Assembly (NCBI GenBank): GCA_964657395.1
Contig: CAZZUX010000020.1
Location: forward strand, 1 to 43,909
Length of the DNA: 43,909 nucleotides
Reading direction: 5' to 3'
Source: G963692885 sp964657395
Lineage (GTDB): Bacteria > Acidobacteriota > Terriglobia > Terriglobales > Acidobacteriaceae
Shown: piece by piece, positions 33,861 to 40,996 of the stretch
Layout: each line of letters starts with the position of its first letter
How positions within the stretch are numbered: the first letter of the stretch is position 1
Notes under the pieces: generated by a model
Databases searched by the model: none
The model's input: only the letters and a program-made list of their open reading frames with translations
What the model was told of the DNA's origin: nothing
Made by a program: the position numbers and the translations under genes

Positions 33861-36290
33861 TCACATCGACTCGACCGATTCCAGTTCCACCCGGAAGTTG
33901 CGGCCTTCCCAGTGATGATCCACAGGCCAGAAGAACGTGAATTCTAAGTGCCCGCTCTGCCCCTCGCTGGTTTGCAGATCGACGTAGTGACCAGCCGAAG
34001 CTGCCTCCTGGCTCCTGGTGATGTTGGTGGAAGTCCAACCATTTGCTGTCCACGTTAACTCGAAGGGCTGGTCACCCAGGAGGCGCAGCCGCCTGCCTGG
34101 CAGGACGGACGAGGCTTTCCGCAGGAACGACCAGATCTCGACAGAGGCCCTGACTCGCTTAGGACCTAGGTAGCGATCTTCCACAGCTGCAATCCGATCG
34201 AAGACGCGCCGGTCATGAACGGAACGCAACAGCTTCAAATACTCCGCATGCGCCCAGACCAGGGGCATGGCTGAGCCGGAGGGCCGTCCAAAGAGCATTC
34301 CTTTTTCGGGCAGATCCGGCGCATCCCAGATCTGCTCCGGCAGCATCGCCCCGGGGGAAGAGAAGCTTTCCATGGCTGCGATCAGCGGCTTGATATCGTG
34401 GCCGGCGGCAAATTCATAGTGCGCCCGCTCACCGGTCAGCAGCGGCCATGCGCGACCCTGACCCCAGCCCTTGAAGGGTGAACCGTCCTTTCGCTGGCCA
34501 TAGCCGTCATGGTTGTAGCGCCGCCAGCACAGACCGGTTTCTGTCTCCACTTTCAGGATCCGATCGACTACCTTGAGCGAATCCACGATCAGGGGATCGT
34601 CGGCTGCCCGAACGCCGTAGCGCACCAGCTCCAGGAAGCCGGCATCGATGATCTCCCGCGCCTTAAAACATCTCTGCTCGTCGGGTTCACGGTTGTTGAT
34701 CTGCACCATGCCTTGACCTGCATCGTCGCGGGCATAAGGCTCACCCGGAGCCGGCGGACGCACCCGCATGTAGTGCCGTTTGACCTCCGGGTGCAGGATG
34801 CCGTCATTCGTAGTCGTCCACTCATCGAGGTGGCCTTCGATCCAGTCGGCATATTCCTCAAGAAAGACCGCCTGCTCAGCCTGCCCATCGCCGCGGAGGA
34901 TATCTGCGGCACACACAAGCCCGCTGATGACTGCTGCCAGCGTCGAGGGAGAGTAGCCGGCGTTCTCTTCCCACCGCTCCTGCTGGGTGACCGGTGCATG
35001 GCGTACCAGGTAGCCCGCGGCCCGTTCGACAAAGGGCACAATCATTGCCTGGCCTAATGCATTCCGCTTCCACAATCGCCAGGCCAGCATGATCGGAAAG
35101 GCAACCTCGTCCAATTGCATGCCGGTCCAGTAAGGCTGGCCGTTGACCCAGAAATTTTGAGCAAATCCGCCGTCCGGTTTTTGCGTGCAGGCCAGGTAGG
35201 TCAGAGCACGCAGGGCTGTTTCGGCGCGGTTGGCCGCAAGTAGAGCACTGGCTGACTGCACCATGTCGCGCGTCCAGACCAGGTGGTAGCCGCCGAGGTC
35301 GTCGTCGCCGGCTGACTGACCCCAGGGAATGGAAGCTGAAGCGATAAACGCACCCGCAAATGTCTTGTCTTCATGTACCAGCAGCATATTGTGGCTGGTA
35401 CGCAGCAGTCTTCCGCCGTCGCCGGACATCGCGTCCAGTTCATGGACGCCATTCACCCGCGACCATTGATCGTGGAAGCGAGCCTTGTGCTCCTCAAAGC
35501 CCCGGTTCAGCGATCCCACTAGGCTGGTTAACGCCGAATGATGCCCTTCTCCAAATCCCAGGGCCAGGGTAAATTCCTTCCTGCCGTTGAGTGCCAGTTC
35601 CCCGGTCAGGCCGAGATTGCCGTCCAGCGCCGAATCGAATTCCCATTCCATCCGGAAGTGCTGTTTTAAATCCTGGAAGCCGTCACTGGTCCCGGCATAG
35701 CCGCAGCTGGTGCGGGTGAATCCGCAGTCGGCCGTCATCGCGAGCGAGGTGGCGCCCTTCCATACCAGGAACACCCGCCTTCCTGCGATGTCGAGCGTGC
35801 GGGCCGAATTCCCTGCTCCGCCCACCTCGAGATGGGGGGCCAGCAATACGAAAATCTTCACCTTCGGCAGCAGCTCGGCGTCTCCATCGAGGCGGACACG
35901 CATCAGGACGACCGGGGCATGCGGATCAGAAATGAATTCCTTGGTCAGCGTGTAGCGGCCTTCCGGATCGCAGTTGGTTACCATCGGCGCCGGGGCTTCC
36001 GGGAACATGTAGCCGAATTTACTGTTCAGATCGCGCTTTTCCTCGTGGATGAACGTGGCCCCGTCCGTGATGAGCAGGCCAAGGTCGCGGGTTTGCGGAC
36101 GATCGATGGTGGGATAAAAGATTTCGTTAAGAATTCCATGGGACGTTGTGAACCAGATACGGCTCGACGCGGAGTAGGCAGTGCAGACTGTGTTCTTTTC
36201 GCTGGATGTCCAGCGTGGCTCAATACCCGGCGAACCGAAGGCCGCACCGTGGCCCTGCACCCAGCGGTATTCGAGAAGCGACTCACTCAT
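33861..36290 (-). CDS. Glucoamylase-type glycoside hydrolase family 15
   Basis: This is an 809-residue GH15 enzyme (glucan 1,4-alpha-glucosidase/glucodextranase type) releasing glucose from alpha-glucans. The N-terminal ~270 residues form the beta-sandwich typical of bacterial members (VCTAYSASSRIWFTTSHGIL, NEIFYPTIDRPQTRDLGLLI). The (alpha/alpha)6 barrel begins near YHLVWTRDMVQSASALLAA. The general-acid region is RWEENAGYSPSTLAAVISG, and the general base is probably the Glu of LVWAHAEYLKLL. A short C-terminal beta domain follows. There is no signal peptide, so the enzyme appears cytoplasmic. AAGGAG precedes the ATG by ten bases. It stands between the GH144-type gene and the tkt-zwf-glk block, consistent with feeding glucose to glucokinase. 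Confidence 0.9.
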   Translation of the reverse strand: MSESLLEYRWVQGHGAAFGSPGIEPRWTSSEKNTVCTAYSASSRIWFTTSHGILNEIFYPTIDRPQTRDLGLLITDGATFIHEEKRDLNSKFGYMFPEAPAPMVTNCDPEGRYTLTKEFISDPHAPVVLMRVRLDGDAELLPKVKIFVLLAPHLEVGGAGNSARTLDIAGRRVFLVWKGATSLAMTADCGFTRTSCGYAGTSDGFQDLKQHFRMEWEFDSALDGNLGLTGELALNGRKEFTLALGFGEGHHSALTSLVGSLNRGFEEHKARFHDQWSRVNGVHELDAMSGDGGRLLRTSHNMLLVHEDKTFAGAFIASASIPWGQSAGDDDLGGYHLVWTRDMVQSASALLAANRAETALRALTYLACTQKPDGGFAQNFWVNGQPYWTGMQLDEVAFPIMLAWRLWKRNALGQAMIVPFVERAAGYLVRHAPVTQQERWEENAGYSPSTLAAVISGLVCAADILRGDGQAEQAVFLEEYADWIEGHLDEWTTTNDGILHPEVKRHYMRVRPPAPGEPYARDDAGQGMVQINNREPDEQRCFKAREIIDAGFLELVRYGVRAADDPLIVDSLKVVDRILKVETETGLCWRRYNHDGYGQRKDGSPFKGWGQGRAWPLLTGERAHYEFAAGHDIKPLIAAMESFSSPGAMLPEQIWDAPDLPEKGMLFGRPSGSAMPLVWAHAEYLKLLRSVHDRRVFDRIAAVEDRYLGPKRVRASVEIWSFLRKASSVLPGRRLRLLGDQPFELTWTANGWTSTNITRSQEAASAGHYVDLQTSEGQSGHLEFTFFWPVDHHWEGRNFRVELESVESM

Positions 36291-36435
36291 GCGCGGAACA
36301 CTCCTTGCCGCCAGGCGTTATGCGGCTCGTTCTGTTCGAGAGTACGCCGAAGAGCAGCGGCCAGGACCGAATCAATAGTGAACCCTGCCCGATTCAGGAA
36401 TGATGAAAATTGCAGCGACCAATCCGGTCAGTTCT

Positions 36436-36467
36436 AAAAAACAGGAGCAACGGTTTAAAGAACCTGT
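36436..36467 (-). terminator. Possible terminator overlapping the GH144 stop codon
   Basis: On the minus strand ACAGG...CCTGT (36467-36463 and 36445-36441) encloses an inner GGTT/AACC pairing and is followed by six T residues. The stem is short (5 bp) and includes the stop codon, so the call is tentative. Confidence 0.3.
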
Positions 36468-37882
36468 GTGTTTGCATCCGGATCTGGATGGAAGGCGACT
36501 TCCCGCATGGCGTGCTGAATCTCCCGATTTTTCATGAAGGATTCCCATACCATGCCGGTGCGCAGATTTTCAGCCATGAGCAGGCCGATGCCTACATCGA
36601 TGCCGATCACGTCTTCCGCAAACCAGTTTGCCTTGGGCTGGATGGCATCCACAAAGCCGTAGCGCTGGTAGCCTTTGTCGCCAAACCGCTGCTTGATTTC
36701 GAGCAGGACGGAGGAACACTCTGCCGGGAGAAAGACGAGCGAGCCTGCCGTTGCGCAGGGCACGATGGTGCCATCCAGCGGACCCATATCCGGAGGACCG
36801 CCCCAGACGCGGTAGCCCTGTCGCGAGTCCGAGGCCGAGATGCCCCAGAGGCTTTGATCGATCCAGTTGAACTTCTGTCCCAGGACCAGGCACCACAGCT
36901 GGTGGGCGCGCGTGGCTGCAATGGAATTTGTGAAGTAGTTCGCGTACTTGTCGCGCTTGTCGCGGTAGTCGACCCAGGCCTGCGGGTACTGATGAATAAA
37001 CAAGGGCGCCACACCGCTGATGTAATCGATGCCACCGAAGCCGATGATCGGCCGCTGCAGAGCGTCCCAGGTGGCCGCCGGGATGGGATGGGTTGGCGAG
37101 CCGATGGCCATCAGGTACATGGTTGTTAATTCTGCGTAAATATCCCAGCGATGCTTGAGGAAGCCCTGGTCCGGCAGCCAGCCCATGGAGAGGGTGGATC
37201 CACCATTGAGCATCCAGTCCCAGTCCACGCGGCGGTAGAGTGTGGTTGCCAGGGCGGCGATGCGTGCATTGCCCTCGAAGAAGGTCCGGCAGTGCAGGAT
37301 GCCGCACATCAGCAGCGATGTGTCGATGGAAGACAGCTCGCTGCCGAACATGCGTTGACCACTATCGATGTCGATGAAGTGGTACAGGAAACCGTGCTCA
37401 TGGGGACACTGCTCCAGCAGAAAGGCGAGGGTCTTCTCCACGCGTGCTTCGCAGTCGCTGGGCCGCAGGTAATTGCGCTTGGCAGCGATGCACATGGCGC
37501 TGAGGCCGAAGCCGGTAGCAGCAATCGAGGCCACGCGGCTGAGGGATCGGCCCTGGGAGGGTGCACGGTCGCGTACCAGGCCGGTTTTAGGACTTGCTTC
37601 GTTGTAGAAGAAGTCGCAATTGCGGCCTTCCATGTCGTCCAGCAGCGCGTCGGCAACTTTCGAGACCTGGGTCAACGGCCGGTTGATGAAGACGCCGGGA
37701 GGATGCGCGAAGTTCTCGGCGGTCTCGCTTTGCGGCTTGGGACCCGTGCCCTTGGTAGCGGGCGCTTCTGTCTGGTTCTGGAAGCCACCTGCAGCCGCGA
37801 TCGCCGGAGCACCAAGCGCCAGGGCGCTGGACACGCCGGCTTCTTTCAGCAACTGTCTGCGAGTTATGCGGGGGCGGGCCAA
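36455..37882 (-). CDS. Tat-exported glycoamylase-fold protein (GH144-like)
   Basis: This 475-residue protein has a twin-arginine leader (ITRRQLLKEAGVSSALALGA), so it is exported folded. The mature part matches the Glycoamylase domain (PF10091/COG5368), which includes GH144 endo-beta-1,2-glucanases. Landmarks are DFFYNEASPKTGLVRDRA, SIAATGFGLSAMCIAAKR, HGFLYHFIDIDSGQR, SSIDTSLLMCGILHCRTFF and GISASDSRQGYRVWGGPP, where the conserved Asp/Glu and aromatic residues line the barrel. The start codon is TTG: an in-frame TGA lies at 37892-37894, just three codons upstream, and no ATG is available, so the start is forced. GAGGAA lies 15 bases upstream. Cyclic or linear beta-1,2-glucan is the expected substrate for GH144, but other COG5368 members are uncharacterised. 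Confidence 0.8.
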   Translation of the reverse strand: MARPRITRRQLLKEAGVSSALALGAPAIAAAGGFQNQTEAPATKGTGPKPQSETAENFAHPPGVFINRPLTQVSKVADALLDDMEGRNCDFFYNEASPKTGLVRDRAPSQGRSLSRVASIAATGFGLSAMCIAAKRNYLRPSDCEARVEKTLAFLLEQCPHEHGFLYHFIDIDSGQRMFGSELSSIDTSLLMCGILHCRTFFEGNARIAALATTLYRRVDWDWMLNGGSTLSMGWLPDQGFLKHRWDIYAELTTMYLMAIGSPTHPIPAATWDALQRPIIGFGGIDYISGVAPLFIHQYPQAWVDYRDKRDKYANYFTNSIAATRAHQLWCLVLGQKFNWIDQSLWGISASDSRQGYRVWGGPPDMGPLDGTIVPCATAGSLVFLPAECSSVLLEIKQRFGDKGYQRYGFVDAIQPKANWFAEDVIGIDVGIGLLMAENLRTGMVWESFMKNREIQHAMREVAFHPDPDANTQVL

Positions 37883-37999
37883 GCGAGCGAGTCAGTTCCT
37901 CAGGATGTCAATCTGGTAAGCAAACACGGCACACGTTCGGCCAGCGGCGCCTCGTGCCTTAATCCAATCTACCCGATGAGACTCAACCGCCGGCGCTTT

Positions 38000-38026
38000 G
38001 GTTTCAACTTCTCAGGTTTCAACTTC
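38000..38026. repeat. Tandem 12-bp direct repeat
   Basis: GGTTTCAACTTC occurs at 38000-38011 and again at 38015-38026, a period of 15 bp, in the divergent region upstream of superoxide dismutase. It may be a paired operator or a small slippage duplication. Confidence 0.5.
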
Positions 38027-38066
38027 CCGGCTTCTGCCCAATGTCGAAGCCAATTGCACCGATTCC

Positions 38067-38092
38067 TGCATGAGACGCATCCATGCATGAGA
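38067..38092. repeat. 9-bp direct repeat
   Basis: TGCATGAGA occurs at 38067-38075 and 38084-38092 (period 17 bp), between the 12-bp repeats and the superoxide dismutase start. Confidence 0.45.
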
Positions 38093-38235
38093 ATAGCGGA
38101 GGAGAATGACGAACGCCGGCGATGAACGCAGGTGTCCGGCTCCAACGCACACGCCGGGGAGTGGAGCCCGCAGCAATCCGCTCCGCATCCGGGACATGCA
38201 GCAGAGCTGATGAGCATTCAGAAGGAGAACTACGA

Positions 38236-38781
38236 ATGGCACATGAATTACCACCACTGCCCTACGACTACAACGCTCTCGAGCCGCACATCGACGAAGC
38301 GACCATGAAGCTGCACCACGACAAGCATCACCAGGCCTACATCACCAAGCTGAACGACGCGATCGCCAAGCACCCCGATCTTGAAAAGCACTCCGCGGAA
38401 GACTTGCTGAAGAACCTGCAAAGCCTGCCGGAAGATGTTCGCGGCGTCATCCGCAACAATGGCGGCGGCCATGTGAATCACACCATGTTCTGGCAGATCA
38501 TGAAGCCATCCGGCGGCGGGGAGCCGAGCGGCAAGATTGGCGAACAGATCAAGAAGGATTTCGGCAGTTTCGCTGACTTCAAGAAAACCTTCAACGAGAA
38601 GACAGCCGCACAGTTCGGTTCCGGCTGGGGCTGGCTGGTTTGGAGCGGCTCCAAACTGGAGATCGTTACTACGCCGAACCAGGACAGCCCCATCTCGCAG
38701 GGCCACTATCCCATCCTCGGCAACGATGTGTGGGAGCATGCGTATTACCTGAAGTACCAGAACCGCCGGCCGGAGTATGTG
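38236..38781 (+). CDS. sodA: Superoxide dismutase (Mn/Fe family), 5' part, cut by sequence gap
   Basis: This is the N-terminal 182 codons of a cytoplasmic Mn/Fe superoxide dismutase, which converts superoxide to oxygen and hydrogen peroxide. All four metal ligands are on this side: the first His in KLHHDKHHQAYI, the second in GGHVNHTMFW, and Asp plus His in DVWEHAYYLKY. GSGWGWLVW and PNQDSPI fit the Mn-preferring subgroup (Gln in NQD). ATG at 38236 follows AGAAGGAGAACTACGA. The coding sequence reaches NRRPEYV and then runs into ten Ns. The last 10 codons are repeated in different nucleotides after the gap, so the 3' end is unresolved. Longer upstream frames lack a ribosome binding site and the family start. 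Confidence 0.9.
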
Positions 38782-38791
38782 NNNNNNNNNN
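38782..38791. other. Assembly gap (ten Ns)
   Basis: Ten consecutive Ns interrupt the superoxide dismutase gene. The frame changes across them (10 is not a multiple of 3), so the length is nominal and not measured. Linkage of the left and right parts of the window depends on this join. Confidence 0.99.
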
Positions 38792-38890
38792 AAGTATCAG
38801 AACAAGCGGCCCGACTACCTTGAAGCCTGGTGGAACGTCGTCAACTGGCTGGAGATCGACAAGCGCTTCACCACTGCCCAACAAAAATAA
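38792..38890 (+). CDS. Superoxide dismutase, 3' fragment after the gap
   Basis: This is the C-terminal 32 residues plus TAA of an Mn/Fe superoxide dismutase. It opens with KYQNKRPDYLEAWWNVVNW, the family's last-helix motif, and ends with DKRFTTAQQK. The first ten codons restate the protein segment already present at the end of the left part (KYQNRRPEYV) but differ at 9 of 30 nucleotides. The fragment could therefore be the end of the same gene from another strain or haplotype, or the end of a second tandem superoxide dismutase gene with the intervening DNA lost. No metal ligands lie in it. Confidence 0.8.
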   Translation, partial: KYQNKRPDYLEAWWNVVNWLEIDKRFTTAQQK

Positions 38891-38965
38891 TACTCGCCGT
38901 ACGGGCTTGGGCGGCTTTGCCGCTTATGCTCCTGTCGTCGCACTCTTCTCGCTTGCAACAACTAG

Positions 38966-39002
38966 AAATGTCCCACCAGGTGCTATGCCGGTGGGACATT
39001 TT
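38966..39002 (+). terminator. Rho-independent terminator after superoxide dismutase
   Basis: A perfect 12-bp inverted repeat AAATGTCCCACC (38966-38977) / GGTGGGACATTT (38990-39001) with a 12-nt loop ends in TTTT. It lies 75 bp after the stop codon and directly before the Nudix gene, whose start must be downstream. Confidence 0.75.
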
Positions 39003-39023
39003 GCTTCTGGCACAATCAAACAT

Positions 39024-39578
39024 ATGAGTATTCGCACGCTGAGTAGTCGCGAAGTGTATCGCAACAAGTGGATGTCGCTGCGGGAAGACCGCATTGAACG
39101 GCTTCACGCGGATGGCCACGGGGTTGAGGGCATCTACAGCGTGGTAGACAAGGATGAATGTGCGTCGATCCTCCCGATCGACCGTGATCCGGTACATGGC
39201 GACCACATCTATCTCGTCGAACAGTTTCGCTACACCATTCAGCAACGCTGCGTAGAGATTCCGCAGGGCGGATGGGAGCGCGCGGACGTCATCCCTGAAG
39301 AGCTGGCACGCGGCGAGCTGCGCGAAGAGACCGGCCTGCTTGCCGAGCGCATGACTCACCTCGGCACGCTGCATATTGCGTATGGTTTCGCCAACCAGAA
39401 GCAGCATGTTTTTCTGGCTGAGGAATTAACGATGGGCGAGGTCAAGCGCGATCAGGAAGAACACGATCTAGTCGTGCGCCGTGTTCCTGTTACGGAGTTT
39501 GAAACAATGCTGCGGGATGGCACGATCCAGGATGCCTGTACGCTTGCGTCGTGGGCGCTCTACTTGCTGCATCGCTAA
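39024..39578 (+). CDS. Nudix hydrolase (ADP-ribose pyrophosphatase-like)
   Basis: This 184-residue protein has a Nudix fold, hydrolysing a nucleoside diphosphate linked to another group. N-terminal strands (REVYRNKWMSLREDRIERL, then VEGIYSVVDKDECASILPI) are as in ADP-ribose or sugar-nucleotide pyrophosphatases. The Nudix box GGWERADVIPEELARGELRE keeps the catalytic ELREETG core but has Gly for the usual Arg and Val/Asp near the first Glu, as in a subfamily with the PQGGWE...LARGEL pattern. ATG at 39024 is chosen because an upstream in-frame ATG lies within the terminator hairpin. No strong ribosome binding site is seen. It converges with cca, with only 6 bp between stops. Confidence 0.85.
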   Translation: MSIRTLSSREVYRNKWMSLREDRIERLHADGHGVEGIYSVVDKDECASILPIDRDPVHGDHIYLVEQFRYTIQQRCVEIPQGGWERADVIPEELARGELREETGLLAERMTHLGTLHIAYGFANQKQHVFLAEELTMGEVKRDQEEHDLVVRRVPVTEFETMLRDGTIQDACTLASWALYLLHR

Positions 39579-39584
39579 GCCAAA

Positions 39585-40949
39585 TTACTCTGGGTCAAAC
39601 GCTCGCCTGATCAGTGCCAGTCCTTCCTCGCGCGAATGGATGGTGCCTTCGAGCTGCGCATCTTCTGCTGCCGCCAGCATTTCCTTGAACTGCGGGCCTG
39701 GTTGATAGCCGGCATCGATCAGGTCCGTTCCCGTGACCAACAGCGCAGGACTCACCTGCTCTTCCGGCATGTGCTCGTAGCGGTCTTTGGCATAGTCATA
39801 CAGATCGAGCATGCCGTGGCTGGACAGGCAATCCATGCGGTGCAGGGCGAGATGCTCGTCGAACTTCGGCAGCCGGAAGAAGCGCTTCAGCGTGGAATCT
39901 TTCATCTCTTTCACATCGCCGAAACGCATGTGGTTCTTCACCAGCAACGCGATTTGCTCGCACTCTTCATTGGAAAAGCGTAGCCGCTTGACGATGGCCT
40001 CGGTCATGCGCGTACCTACTTCGGCATGCCCGTCGAAACGGATGCGCTCCGGCGCCTCGCGATACGTCGGCGGCTTGCCGACATCGTGCAGCAGCGTGCC
40101 CCAGGCCAGCGTCGGCGAAGCACCTGCTTCCAGTTTCTCCAGCAGCAGCAGCGTATGCACCCACACATCGCCTTCCGGATGGTATTCCGGCGGCTGCGCC
40201 ACACCCTTCATCCGCGCGATCTCCGGAAGCGTGTGCATCAGCAGGCCAGTTGTATCCAGCAGCTCAAAGGCTCGGGCGGCAGCGCCCTCGGTCAGCATGC
40301 GCGTCAACTCGTCCCGGATGCGCTCCAGGCTCACCTGGCCGATCTTGCTGGCTAGCTGCCGGATTGCTGTCAGCGTAGCTGGCTCAATTTCAAAATTGAA
40401 GCGTGCTGCAAAGCGAACCGCCCGCAGCATGCGCAGCTTGTCCTCTTCGAAGCGTCGCACCGGATCGCCGATGGCCCGGACGATGCCGGCGGCCAGATCG
40501 TTGCGTCCACCAACATAATCGAGCAGTGCTGCATCGCCAACCTGCAGCGGATCGAGCAGCATGCCATTGATAGTGAAGTCGCGCCTGCGAACATCTTCCT
40601 CTGCGCTGTCGGAAAACTGCACGGCATCCGGATGGCGTCCATCGCTGTATGCCCCATCATGGCGAAAAGTCGCCACCTCGGTGACACTCTCGGCCCTATC
40701 TATCTCCGAACACACCAGCACCACGCCGAAATGCGCCCCTACCGCGTAAGTCTTCGGGAAAAGCTCCAGCACTGTTTCCGGACGGGCGTTGGTTGCTACG
40801 TCATAGTCGAGTGCCGGTCTACCAAGCAAAAGGTCCCGCACGCAGCCGCCGGCGAAGTAAGCCTGGTAGCCGGCCTGTCGCAGACTGCGCACAATCTCTG
40901 TAGCTGCAGCACGCTGCGGCGGATGTGTCTGCGCCTTGCGCACCTGCAT
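39585..40949 (-). CDS. cca: CCA-adding tRNA nucleotidyltransferase (polyA polymerase family)
   Basis: This is a 454-residue class II nucleotidyltransferase with a C-terminal HD domain, expected to add or repair the 3' CCA of tRNAs. The catalytic head has YFAGGCVRDLLLGRPALDYD with the metal-binding Asp pair (ALDYDVAT) and EDVRRRDFTINGMLLDP. The flexible-loop and template-Arg region is EEDKLRMLRAVRFAARF. The HD domain contains WGTLLHDVGKPPTYRE and EVGTRMTEAIVKRLRF. ATG at 40949 is used; a GTG at 40979 in the same frame would add ten residues and bring it close to the divergent tsaD start. Without biochemical data a CC-adding or polyA-polymerase variant is possible. Confidence 0.88.
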   Translation of the reverse strand: MQVRKAQTHPPQRAAATEIVRSLRQAGYQAYFAGGCVRDLLLGRPALDYDVATNARPETVLELFPKTYAVGAHFGVVLVCSEIDRAESVTEVATFRHDGAYSDGRHPDAVQFSDSAEEDVRRRDFTINGMLLDPLQVGDAALLDYVGGRNDLAAGIVRAIGDPVRRFEEDKLRMLRAVRFAARFNFEIEPATLTAIRQLASKIGQVSLERIRDELTRMLTEGAAARAFELLDTTGLLMHTLPEIARMKGVAQPPEYHPEGDVWVHTLLLLEKLEAGASPTLAWGTLLHDVGKPPTYREAPERIRFDGHAEVGTRMTEAIVKRLRFSNEECEQIALLVKNHMRFGDVKEMKDSTLKRFFRLPKFDEHLALHRMDCLSSHGMLDLYDYAKDRYEHMPEEQVSPALLVTGTDLIDAGYQPGPQFKEMLAAAEDAQLEGTIHSREEGLALIRRAFDPE

Positions 40950-40984
40950 TGTTCCACTCGATGTCGGCTCCAGCTCCACAGCCT

Positions 40985-40990
40985 TATGAT
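40985..40990 (+). promoter_or_regulatory. Candidate -10 box of tsaD
   Basis: TATGAT at 40985-40990 lies 6 bp before the GTG at 40997, so transcription could start on or near the start codon and give a leaderless mRNA. No good -35 box is present at the right spacing, so this is tentative. Confidence 0.3.
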
Positions 40991-40996
40991 AAGCAA

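Larger units (their letters stand above)
37883..38235. other. Divergent intergenic region, GH144-like gene / superoxide dismutase
   Basis: This 353-bp stretch contains no convincing gene. It should hold the promoters of both flanking genes. Two pairs of close direct repeats occur in it (listed separately), and the superoxide dismutase ribosome binding site AGAAGGAGAAC lies at its right end. Confidence 0.45.

Noticed and set aside
38640..39578. One long frame running from SOD through the gap into the Nudix gene
   Set aside because: It only appears open because Ns mask the joint and it is out of frame with SOD. The Nudix start is after the terminator.
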